From assembly GCA_964572045.1 (NCBI GenBank), contig CAZNEI010000002.1:62001-126000 (forward strand): a stretch of 64,000 bases of DNA. The letters are read 5' to 3'. The position numbers were made by a program, and so were the translations under genes. This stretch comes from CBDCKR01 sp964572045. Lineage in GTDB: Bacteria; Gemmatimonadota; Gemmatimonadetes; Longimicrobiales; Gaopeijiaceae. Of the stretch, positions 31,894 through 39,525 are shown in pieces (the first letter of the stretch is position 1; the number at the start of each line of letters is the position of its first letter). The notes under the pieces were generated by a model. It was not told where the DNA came from, did not search any database, and was given only the letters and a program-made list of their open reading frames with translations.

Positions 31894-33012
31894 ATGGCTC
31901 AACCGATGCTCTTCTCGCCCCTCTCGATTCGGGGCCTGACCTTCCGTAACCGAATCGTGGTCTCGCCGATGTGCCAGTACCGGGCCGTCGAGGGCCGAGT
32001 ACAGGACTGGCACCTCGCTCACCACTCCCGATTCGCTCTGGGAGGGGTGGGAGCCGCTCTCGTCGAGGCGACGGGAGTGACCCGCGACGGCCGCATCTCC
32101 CCCGGTTGTACCGGCATCTGGGAGGACGACCAGATACCGGGCTATCGGCGCATCGCGGAGACGTACCGAGCACAGGGCGTGGCCTCGGGAATCCAGCTCA
32201 GCCACGCGGGGCGCAAGGCGAGCACGGCGCGGCCATGGGACGGCGGAGCTCCGCTGGCTGCGCAGGGCAACGAACCGGCGTGGGAGACCGTGGGTCCCAG
32301 CGCGCTTCCCGCTCAAGAGGGATGGCCACCGCCGAAGGTTCTCGAAACGGAGGAGATCGAGGAGATCGTGGAGGCGTTTCGAGCGGCCGCGACGCGTGCC
32401 CTCGAGGCCGGCTTCGACTTCCTCGAGATCCACGGCGCACACGGATATCTGCTGCACAGCTTCTTCTCACCGCTGTCGAACCGGCGGACGGACGAGTTCG
32501 GGGGTGACCGGGAGCGGCGCATGCGGCTTCCGGTCATGGTCGCCGAGGCCATCCGGTCGGCGTGGCCGGCGGAGCGACCCCTGTTCTATCGCGCGTCGGT
32601 CATCGACGGCGTCGATGGCGGGATCACGGTGGAGGACACGGCCGCGCTCGCGTGCGCCCTCAAAGGGGCGGGCGTGGACGCCATCGACTGCTCCTCCGGG
32701 GGTCTCCTCGGCTCCGTGTCGCTCACGAACAAGCTGCCGCCGCCGGGGTTCCAAGTGCCGCTCGCGGAAGCCGTGCGGCGGGGAGCCGACGTCCCGACCG
32801 TGGCCGTCGGCATGTTGACGGAGCCGTGGCAGGCCGAAGAGGTCCTGCAGAACCGTCAGGCCGACTTCATCGCGATCGCGCGCGAGTTCATCGCGGACCC
32901 GAACTGGGCGTATCGGGCGGCCCGGGAACTCGGTCTGGAAGACCCGCACGGCATCCTGCCGTTCTCGTACGCCTTCTACCTGCGGCGCCGAGCCGAGCTG
33001 CAGCGGGCGTGA
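31894..33012 (+). CDS. Old Yellow Enzyme family FMN ene-reductase (YqjM-like)
   Basis: 372 residues from ATG 31894, 14 bases after the lyase stop. It opens LFSPLSIRGLTFRNRIVVSPMCQYRAVEG; the Cys in PMCQY marks the thermophilic-like (YqjM/XenA) class. The substrate-anion His is in IQLSHAGRKAS; the barrel signature is FLEIHGAHGYLLHSFFSPLSNRRTDEFGG; a C-terminal FMN-phosphate loop with VAVGMLTEPWQAEEVL. Such enzymes reduce activated C=C bonds with NAD(P)H. In this pathway it could reduce an unsaturated keto acid formed after deamination. Confidence 0.93.
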   Translation: MAQPMLFSPLSIRGLTFRNRIVVSPMCQYRAVEGRVQDWHLAHHSRFALGGVGAALVEATGVTRDGRISPGCTGIWEDDQIPGYRRIAETYRAQGVASGIQLSHAGRKASTARPWDGGAPLAAQGNEPAWETVGPSALPAQEGWPPPKVLETEEIEEIVEAFRAAATRALEAGFDFLEIHGAHGYLLHSFFSPLSNRRTDEFGGDRERRMRLPVMVAEAIRSAWPAERPLFYRASVIDGVDGGITVEDTAALACALKGAGVDAIDCSSGGLLGSVSLTNKLPPPGFQVPLAEAVRRGADVPTVAVGMLTEPWQAEEVLQNRQADFIAIAREFIADPNWAYRAARELGLEDPHGILPFSYAFYLRRRAELQRA

Positions 33013-33121
33013 GCAGGGCACGGCGGAGGTCGGGCATCGCTGCCCTGTCGCTCGAAGGTCGACGCCCGAGACCGTGCGGGACCGAAGACGCAGCGGGCCG
33101 AAGGGCCATGGAGGCGGGCAG

Positions 33122-33889
33122 ATGCGTGAACTGAGAGACAAGACGGTACTCCTCACCGGCGCCTCCACCGGGATTGGCGCCGCGGTCGCACGAGCGCTGG
33201 CTCGCGAGGGGTGCTACCTGGCCGCCCACTACCACACCCACCTGGAAGGGGTGGAGCGGGCGACGGCCGACCTCCCCAGCGACCGCAAGCTCCTCCTTCG
33301 CTCGGACTTCTCGCGAGCCGGGGGTGCCGACGCGCTGTGGGATGAGGCGATGGCATGGCGCGGGCGCGTCGACGTGCTGGTGAACAACGCGGCGACGCTG
33401 CTCTTCGAGACCGGGATCGATGCGCCGGACGAGGACTGGGACCGAGTGTGGTCGGAGTCCCTGCAGGTCAACGTGCTGGCCCCGGCGCGACTGCTGCGAA
33501 ACGCGGTGCGCCACTTCCGCGAGATCGGGGGTGGCATCACGGTGACGATGGGCAGTTGGGTGGGGCAGCGCGGGAGCTCGGTCGCCGATCTGATCGCCTA
33601 CGCCGCCTCCAAGGCGGCGCTCCGCGCAGCCACGCAGACCGTCGCCCGAAACTTCGCTCGCGAGAACGTGCTGGCCTACGTGATCTCGCCCGGCGTGGTT
33701 CGCACGGAGATGTCGGAGCGCGCGGCGGCGCGGATGGGCGGGGAAGCGGCCGTGACCGCCGGCCTTCCGATGGGCGAGTGGGTGCCGCCCAGCGACTTGG
33801 CTGAGCTGGTGGTGTTCCTGGCCTCGGGGAGGTGTCGACACCTGACGGGGGCTACGCTCGAGGTGAACGGGGCGAGCTGGGTTCGTTGA
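33122..33889 (+). CDS. Short-chain dehydrogenase/reductase
   Basis: 255 residues from ATG 33122, with GGAGG 7 bases upstream. Motifs: LTGASTGIG near residue 12, VLVNNAA, and the catalytic Tyr and Lys in IAYAASKAALRAA. C-terminal LTGATLEVNGASWVR matches SDRs with a conserved NGG-like end. A 109-base gap separates it from the OYE gene. The next gene begins either 58 or 4 bases before its stop. Its likely role is redox change of a hydroxyl/keto intermediate. Substrate unknown. Confidence 0.88.
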   Translation: MRELRDKTVLLTGASTGIGAAVARALAREGCYLAAHYHTHLEGVERATADLPSDRKLLLRSDFSRAGGADALWDEAMAWRGRVDVLVNNAATLLFETGIDAPDEDWDRVWSESLQVNVLAPARLLRNAVRHFREIGGGITVTMGSWVGQRGSSVADLIAYAASKAALRAATQTVARNFARENVLAYVISPGVVRTEMSERAAARMGGEAAVTAGLPMGEWVPPSDLAELVVFLASGRCRHLTGATLEVNGASWVR

Positions 33890-35070
33890 CGTCTCGGCGG
33901 CGGTGGCTCCTCATCGTCGGCATCGCCCTCGTCGCGCTGAACCTCCGTCCGGCGATCACGAGTGTCGGGCCCCTGGTCCCCACGATCCGACGAGCCACGG
34001 AGCTCTCCAACCCCGCGCTCGGCTTGCTCACGACCCTGCCGCTTCTCGCCTTCGCGTGGGTCTCGCCAGTCACTTCCGTCCTGAGCCGCCGGATCGGCGT
34101 CGAGCGGGCGGTGCTTCTCGCACTGGCGCTGCTCACCGTCGGAACGGGTCTCCGGGCCGTCGAGTCGGTCGTGGTACTCTATCTGGGGACAGCACTCCTG
34201 GGCATCGGGGGCGCGCTCGGCAACGTCCTCCTGCCGGTGCTGGCGAAGCGTGACTTCCCGGCCCGCGTCGGGCCGATCACGAGCCTGTACTCGAGCATGA
34301 TGGGGCTCGGCGCGACCGCGGCGGCGGGGCTGAGCGTTCCGCTGGCGGTCGTCCTCGGGTGGCGGGGAGCGCTGGGCATCTGGGTGCTCCCGGCGGCGCT
34401 GGCGCTGGTCGTGTGGCTCGCGCAGCGCTCCCCGCCGCGCCCGGTGCCATGGGTCGCGCGCCCGGACGGGGTGACGCTCCGGGTCGTGGGACGCTCGAAG
34501 CTGGCCTGGCAGGTGGCGCTCTACATGGGCCTCCAGTCTCTCACGTTTTACGTGATCATCGCATGGCTCCCCGACCTCCTGCAGGGGCGCGGTCTCAGCG
34601 AGGCGGCCGCCGGTTGGTTGCTCGCTCTCGCTCAAGCCATCGGACTCCTGGGAACCGCTCTCGTACCGCTTTGGGCCGGAAGACTGGCCGACCAGCGCCG
34701 GATCGTCTGGACCCTGGCCGTTCTCGAGGCGGTCGGACTGGGCGGCTTGCTCCTGCCGGGCGGTTGGTTCGTGGCCCTCTGGGTCACCCTGCTAGGCTTT
34801 ATCATGGGCGGCACCTTCGGGCTGGCTCTGACGCTCCTCGTGCTCCGGGCGCCGGACACCGAGTCCGCGGGCCAGCTCTCGGGCATGAGCCAGTCGGTGG
34901 GGTACTTCGTGGCTGCCATCGGCCCTCCGGCGTTCGGCTACCTTTACGACCTGACCGCGGGATGGACGGTCCCGCTCCTGCTCCTCGGGGGGGTGCTGGT
35001 CGGGAAGGTGCTGTCGGGGCTTCGGGCCGGCCGGCAGGGCCTCATCGCCACCGGCGTCCGAGTGCGCTGA
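33832..35070 (+). CDS. MFS transporter, CynX/NimT-like
   Basis: 412 residues if begun at GTG 33832, which overlaps the SDR by 58 bases. TTG at 33886 forms a TTGA overlap with the SDR stop and is equally likely, leaving 394 residues that begin just before helix 1. Twelve hydrophobic segments are seen. The start WLLIVGIALVALNLRPAITSVGPLVPTI is the family signature of CynX-type carriers (cyanate, nitroimidazole and other small organics). It is the last gene of the set starting at 30920. A short inverted repeat lies after it. Confidence 0.87.
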   Translation: MSTPDGGYARGERGELGSLTSRRRWLLIVGIALVALNLRPAITSVGPLVPTIRRATELSNPALGLLTTLPLLAFAWVSPVTSVLSRRIGVERAVLLALALLTVGTGLRAVESVVVLYLGTALLGIGGALGNVLLPVLAKRDFPARVGPITSLYSSMMGLGATAAAGLSVPLAVVLGWRGALGIWVLPAALALVVWLAQRSPPRPVPWVARPDGVTLRVVGRSKLAWQVALYMGLQSLTFYVIIAWLPDLLQGRGLSEAAAGWLLALAQAIGLLGTALVPLWAGRLADQRRIVWTLAVLEAVGLGGLLLPGGWFVALWVTLLGFIMGGTFGLALTLLVLRAPDTESAGQLSGMSQSVGYFVAAIGPPAFGYLYDLTAGWTVPLLLLGGVLVGKVLSGLRAGRQGLIATGVRVR

Positions 35071-35081
35071 GAGGGGGGCTT

Positions 35082-35110
35082 TCACCTGGCTCCTTAGGGT
35101 CCACAGGTGA
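35082..35110 (+). terminator. Inverted repeat after MFS gene
   Basis: TCACCTG (35082-35088) and CAGGTGA (35104-35110) could close a 15-base loop 11 bases after the MFS stop. The stem is short and no T tract follows, so termination is only a possibility. It ends just left of the direct repeat copy B. Confidence 0.3.
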
Positions 35111-35141
35111 TGCCGATGCCGGCTCGGCTGCCGGCCGGATC

Positions 35142-36066
35142 GTCAACACGAGGTTGGAGTCGGGCTGTCGGACGGCCCTGGCGGGTGGCCGCTGGGGCCT
35201 CACCAAGTCCGCACGCGGCTCAGCAGAAACCCGCCGTCGACGGGCAGCACGACGCCCGTGATGTGGCCCGCCTCCCCGGATGCCAGGAAGAGCACCGCGT
35301 TCGCGACGTCCCGAGGGGATCCGACCCTTCCCAGCGGGATGCCGCGCTCGATGCGTTCGGCCCGCTCCGGATCGGACAGGCAGTGATGGGTGCTGAGGCC
35401 GTTGCGTATCACTCCGGGGGCGACGGCATTCACGTTGATGTCGTGGGGCGCCAGCTCCAGGGCGAGCTGCTTCGTCAGGGTGTGCACGGCTCCCTTGGAC
35501 GAGGCGTAGTGCGGCGCCCGACGCGGCGGCTGGAGGCCGGCTACGGAGCCGAGGTTCACGATCTTGCCGCCCCGCCCCTCGGCGATCATCGCGCCGGCCA
35601 CGACCTGGCTGCACAGGAAGACGCCCTTGAGGTTTGTGTCGAGCGTTCGATCCCACTCGTCTTCGGGGATGTCGAGGAGCGGCGTGATCGTCTCGACCCC
35701 CGCATTGTTGATCAGGATGTCGATGGGGCCGAGCCGTTGCGCCCTGCCGACCAGTGCCTCGATCTCCGGCTTCCGAGTGACGTCGGTACGGGCTGCCTCG
35801 CCCCGGCCGCCGAGCGCCTCGACCTGGCGAGCGGCGGCCCGCGCGGCGGTCTCGTCGACATCCGCGATGACGATGTCGGCTCCCTCCTCGGCGAGGCGGA
35901 GGGCGATCGCCTTGCCGATGCCCGCGCCTCCCCCCGTCACGACGGCCACTTTGCCTTCGAGTCTCATCGACTTTTTCTCCAACCAGGTAGGGTGAGTAAG
36001 GTGTGCACTTTCGCGCGGACTCGGGAGCCCGCGACCGGCCGGTCAGGCCCCGACCGCGGCCACGCC
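35142..36066. repeat. Direct repeat copy B (intragenomic duplication, about 925 bases)
   Basis: Same orientation as 15526-16450, offset 19616, no gaps. This copy carries remnants of genes that are whole only beside copy A: the last SDR codons (VNTRLESG) followed by TGT CGG where copy A has TAT TGA, and the last permease codons on the other side. This shows that copy A is the source and copy B the insertion. No terminal inverted repeats, target duplication or transposase are seen at the edges. Confidence 0.93.
35200..35982 (-). CDS. Short-chain dehydrogenase/reductase (duplicated, copy B)
   Basis: 260 residues, differing from copy A at 12 positions. All SDR motifs (TGGGAGIG, INNAG, Tyr and Lys in YASSKGAV) are kept and the frame is intact. 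The changes include LQPPRRA before the active-site Tyr and FLLSRVRTW at the end. Upstream sequence (GAAAAAGTCGATG region on the leftward strand) is identical to copy A through 36056, so any promoter within the repeat is kept. Without an operon partner on its strand it stands alone between the MFS gene and the esterase gene. Confidence 0.88.
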   Translation of the reverse strand: MEKKSMRLEGKVAVVTGGGAGIGKAIALRLAEEGADIVIADVDETAARAAARQVEALGGRGEAARTDVTRKPEIEALVGRAQRLGPIDILINNAGVETITPLLDIPEDEWDRTLDTNLKGVFLCSQVVAGAMIAEGRGGKIVNLGSVAGLQPPRRAPHYASSKGAVHTLTKQLALELAPHDINVNAVAPGVIRNGLSTHHCLSDPERAERIERGIPLGRVGSPRDVANAVLFLASGEAGHITGVVLPVDGGFLLSRVRTW

Positions 36067-36106
36067 GGGGTCGCCTGTGCCTTCGACAACCCAGGGCGCT
36101 GGTCGC

Positions 36107-37816
36107 CTACCGCCGATTCGACTCGATATGTCTCGCCATCTCCCGCAGCATGTCGCTCCTCGGCTTCGGCCGCCAGCCGTGGCTCATCATCGGACGCCCG
36201 TAGAGGATCTCACCCCCGTAGTGCGGCTCGGCGGTCTCGAGGAACTCCTCGAGCTCGTAGACGGCCAGGTTGAGGTAGAATTGGTCCATCTCCCCGACGT
36301 AGACGCGTAACTTGCCGACGAGATCGGGCCCGATCTCGTCCCAGTTCTCGCGCAAGTAGTGGACCAAGTCGTAGCCGTTGTCCCTCATGTACTCGGCCAC
36401 CTCGTGATCGATGACCCCCGTCTCGGGGTCCCACAAGGGGCGGGGATATCCGTCGTCTCCGACGGGGCCATAAGTGGCCTCCCAGATGCCGAGCTGTTGC
36501 GCGCCTCGGCCCTTGTCGCCGAGTACCTGCTCGAAGCGGGTCATGTCCCGCGTCGTGATCGTGGGCTGTCCGATGAACTCCCCGTGGTTCCAGTGGTCCC
36601 GCATCCAGAAGCGCTCGGGCCGGATCCACTCGTGGTGCAGGTCGGGCGTGTAGGCGTTGGCTTCCTCGTAGATGTTGATGAGGCCGTATCGGGTGAAGTC
36701 GATGGGATCGGGAAACAGGATCCATGCGCCGCCGAAGAACGCCGGGTGCTGGACCTGGAGCGCCATCGATTCCCAGCCACCGGTAGATCCCCCCGTCAGG
36801 ACTCGGGCCCAGCTCTCGCGTATGATGCGAAACTCCTCCTCCACCCGGGGGATCAACTCGGTCATGATTGCGTCGCCGTACGGGCCGTTGTTCGCCGAAT
36901 TCACCGCGTAGGAATCGTCGTAATAGGGGGTGGGATGCTGGAAGGTGACGCCGATCATCCTCGGGAAGTCGTCCGACATCCACTGCTGGGAGAACTCCCA
37001 GCTCGTCTCCCGATTGTGGCGCAGCCGGACTCTGCGGCGATCCGGGTCCTCGGCCGGGGGTGCGTCGGCGGTCGTGAAGCCGAACGGGGCCGCGAGGCTG
37101 AAGTGTCCCTGGGCGTACACGACGGGATACCGCCGGTCCGGCTCATCGTCGTAGCCCTTCGGCAGGAGCACTGTCGCGCCCAGGTAGATCGGGCGCCCCC
37201 AAAAGTCGGAGAGGAGATCGCTCTGGAACTTGATGCGCTTCACCCATTCGGTGTCGGGCGGGATCTCGACCGGAGGAAGCACCTCGGTCAGCTCCAGGCG
37301 CACGGTGTAGCCGGCCTCGGGGTCGAGGTGCACCCGGTGCACCTCGCTCACGATGTTGCCGGGTGATCGGTTGAACTGCTGACCCTCCCACTGGTCGTTG
37401 TGGAGCCATACGGTGTGCCCGTCCGCGCGTCGGAACTCCGTGTAGACGTTCGCGATCGCCTGGATGTAGTAATCGCCCGCGGGGATGTCGCCGAGTCGCT
37501 CGGGAGGGTATCCGACCGTGCTTCCGTCGAGCACCGCGATCTCACCTGCGTCCCAGTCCTGTACGCCGATGCCGAAGAACGGAACGCTCGTCTCCCATGC
37601 TCCGGCCTGGAGGCGAGGCTCACGCGAGCCGTCACGGGTGATCATGACGAGCACGCGGCCCGTAATCGGCTCGGATCTGGCGGAGGCCGCGTACGTGACC
37701 ACGAAGCGAGTGTCGACGGGCTGGGCGCAACCGCCGACAAGGATCGCGCAAGTGGCGAGGATCCACGCACAAGCGGGCCTGGACCCGCGGCCGTGCTCGG
37801 CCATCGATTGCGGCAT
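36107..37816 (-). CDS. Exported serine esterase-like lipoprotein (alpha/beta hydrolase, esterase-D/enterochelin esterase type)
   Basis: 569 residues. GGAG lies 7 bases upstream of the ATG. Signal peptide with lipobox LVGGC (Cys30). Residues 35-180 form a beta-rich N-terminal domain. The hydrolase domain follows from about 195 (WGRPIYLGATVLLPKGYDD, YPVVYAQG). The nucleophile is Ser344 in TGGSTGGWES; candidate Asp511 (VGEMDQFYL) and His546 (MMSHGWRP) complete a triad. It should hydrolyse an ester or peptide-like bond outside the cytoplasm. It is read divergently from the M24/M28 peptidase pair across a 275-base gap. Confidence 0.82.
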   Translation of the reverse strand: MPQSMAEHGRGSRPACAWILATCAILVGGCAQPVDTRFVVTYAASARSEPITGRVLVMITRDGSREPRLQAGAWETSVPFFGIGVQDWDAGEIAVLDGSTVGYPPERLGDIPAGDYYIQAIANVYTEFRRADGHTVWLHNDQWEGQQFNRSPGNIVSEVHRVHLDPEAGYTVRLELTEVLPPVEIPPDTEWVKRIKFQSDLLSDFWGRPIYLGATVLLPKGYDDEPDRRYPVVYAQGHFSLAAPFGFTTADAPPAEDPDRRRVRLRHNRETSWEFSQQWMSDDFPRMIGVTFQHPTPYYDDSYAVNSANNGPYGDAIMTELIPRVEEEFRIIRESWARVLTGGSTGGWESMALQVQHPAFFGGAWILFPDPIDFTRYGLINIYEEANAYTPDLHHEWIRPERFWMRDHWNHGEFIGQPTITTRDMTRFEQVLGDKGRGAQQLGIWEATYGPVGDDGYPRPLWDPETGVIDHEVAEYMRDNGYDLVHYLRENWDEIGPDLVGKLRVYVGEMDQFYLNLAVYELEEFLETAEPHYGGEILYGRPMMSHGWRPKPRSDMLREMARHIESNRR

Positions 37817-38091
37817 CGAAGTTCTCCGGTCGGGCGGTTTGTCCGGGGGCGCCCGATCGACGAGGCGCGCTCCGGCGAAGAGGGTGACCGTGTGAGGATA
37901 CGGGTTGGCGCGTGGAATGTCATCGGAGGCTCGGGGGCCACACCCGCTCTTCGATCTCCTCGAAGGCTGGTCCGAGAGGGAACCTGGAGCGGCGCCTCTA
38001 CGGGTGGGCCGGGGTTCGAGGTTGCCGAGTCCCCGTTCCCCTCGCCTATTGAAGAGGTCCGTGGTCCGGATCTTCGACTGTGAGGTAATCG

Positions 38092-39525
38092 ATGTGCTCT
38101 GACGCTTCTCGTATCGAGCGGCCGGCAGGTCCCGGCCCCCGGAGACCGCTCGCCGGTCTCACACCGATCGTGACCTCGTGGCTGGCCGTGTGCGTCTCCC
38201 TGACCTCGGCGTGCGCTCCCCGGGACACGTCCGACGCGGCCGGAGGCTCCTATGAGTTCGATCTTCCCAACTGGTCCGAGCAGGTGGCGTTGCGCGAGGC
38301 GTGGCTCGAGCGCCGCCACGAAATGTTGCTGCCCATGATGCGTCAGTACGACATTGACATGTGGATCGTAGTGAACGAGGAGTTCCACGACGATCCCCTG
38401 ACGGAGTATGTCGCTCCGCCCCGGCCGTATGCGGGCAACCGGGACATGTTCGTCTTCGTCGATACCGGCGAGGAGCTTCGGAAGGTCGCGATCACGGGCT
38501 TTTCGGAGGTCAACCTCAAGCGCTTCTTCGAGTCGCCCGACGAGCCGCGTCCGGCGAGCGAGGTGCTGCCCGAGCTCTACGCCGCCCACGATCCTCAGAG
38601 GATCGCGCTCGCCATCGACGGACGGAAGGGCATGACCCGGAGCCTGACCCATGCGTCGTACCAATACCTGAGCGAGATCATGGGGCCCGAGGCCACTTCG
38701 AGGTTCGTGGGCGCAGCCGACCTGATCGAGGAGTTCCTGGACACGCGGATTCCGGGGGAGCTGGAGCCCTACCGCCAGTTGGTGCAATTGACGGAGATTA
38801 TCGCCAAGCGGGCATTCTCCGACGAAGTGATCGAGCCGGGTGTCACGACGATCGGGGACGTGCGGCGCTGGATCTACGATGCGATGTGGGAGTATCGCGT
38901 GAGCACCTGGTTCCAGCCGGACCTTCGACTGCAGCGGGCCGGGAGGCCGAACGACACGTCGCGGGGCTTTCTGGCCGTGGCCCCGGAACACTGGGTGATC
39001 GAGCCCGGTGACGTGCTCCACCTCGATGTGGGGATCTCCTATCTGGGGCTCGACACGGACTGGCAGAAGATGGCCTACGTGCTAATGGAGGGTGAGACCG
39101 AGCCGCCGGCCGGGCTGCGCGCTGCCATGGCGAACACCAACGCGCTGCAGGATGCCCTCACGTCGAGCGGGCGCCCCGGCCTGACGGCCGGTGAGGTGTA
39201 CGACGCGACGATGGCGGTGATGGACGCCCAGTCGATCAACGCCCAGATCTACTCCCATCCCTTGGGCAACCACGGCCACGGTATGGGGGCGAGCATCGAT
39301 TTCCGGGCTGCCCGCCGCGGTGACACGGCTCGGCAGTCGAAGCGGTTGCGGGACGGCTCCTACATCTCCATCGAGCTCAATACCCTCACACCCGTTCCGG
39401 AGTGGGACGGACAAGAGGTCTACATCATGATGGAGGATCCGGCCCACCTCGACGATCGAGGCTATCACTTCTTCGTGCCCCGGCAGGAGAGCTTCTATCT
39501 GATCGGGGGGAGGTTGAGTCGATGA
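38092..39525 (+). CDS. Exported M24 family metallopeptidase (Xaa-Pro aminopeptidase type)
   Basis: 477 residues, GAGG 6 bases before the ATG. The lipobox LTSAC ends at Cys41 after an N-region of about 20 residues. The creatinase-type N-domain spans about 55-220. The pita-bread domain follows with likely metal ligands Asp312 (HLDVG), Asp323 (LDTDW), His394/396 (HPLGNHGHGMG), Glu428 (SIELNT) and Glu442. It would remove N-terminal residues before proline or cleave a related imide bond, anchored outside the cytoplasmic membrane. The stop overlaps the start of an M28 peptidase by 4 bases (ATGA), so both are made together. Confidence 0.86.
   Translation: MCSDASRIERPAGPGPRRPLAGLTPIVTSWLAVCVSLTSACAPRDTSDAAGGSYEFDLPNWSEQVALREAWLERRHEMLLPMMRQYDIDMWIVVNEEFHDDPLTEYVAPPRPYAGNRDMFVFVDTGEELRKVAITGFSEVNLKRFFESPDEPRPASEVLPELYAAHDPQRIALAIDGRKGMTRSLTHASYQYLSEIMGPEATSRFVGAADLIEEFLDTRIPGELEPYRQLVQLTEIIAKRAFSDEVIEPGVTTIGDVRRWIYDAMWEYRVSTWFQPDLRLQRAGRPNDTSRGFLAVAPEHWVIEPGDVLHLDVGISYLGLDTDWQKMAYVLMEGETEPPAGLRAAMANTNALQDALTSSGRPGLTAGEVYDATMAVMDAQSINAQIYSHPLGNHGHGMGASIDFRAARRGDTARQSKRLRDGSYISIELNTLTPVPEWDGQEVYIMMEDPAHLDDRGYHFFVPRQESFYLIGGRLSR

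Noticed and set aside
35142..36066. Insertion sequence or transposon explaining the repeat
   Set aside because: There are no terminal inverted repeats, target duplication or transposase; the repeated unit is an ordinary SDR gene with scraps of its neighbours.
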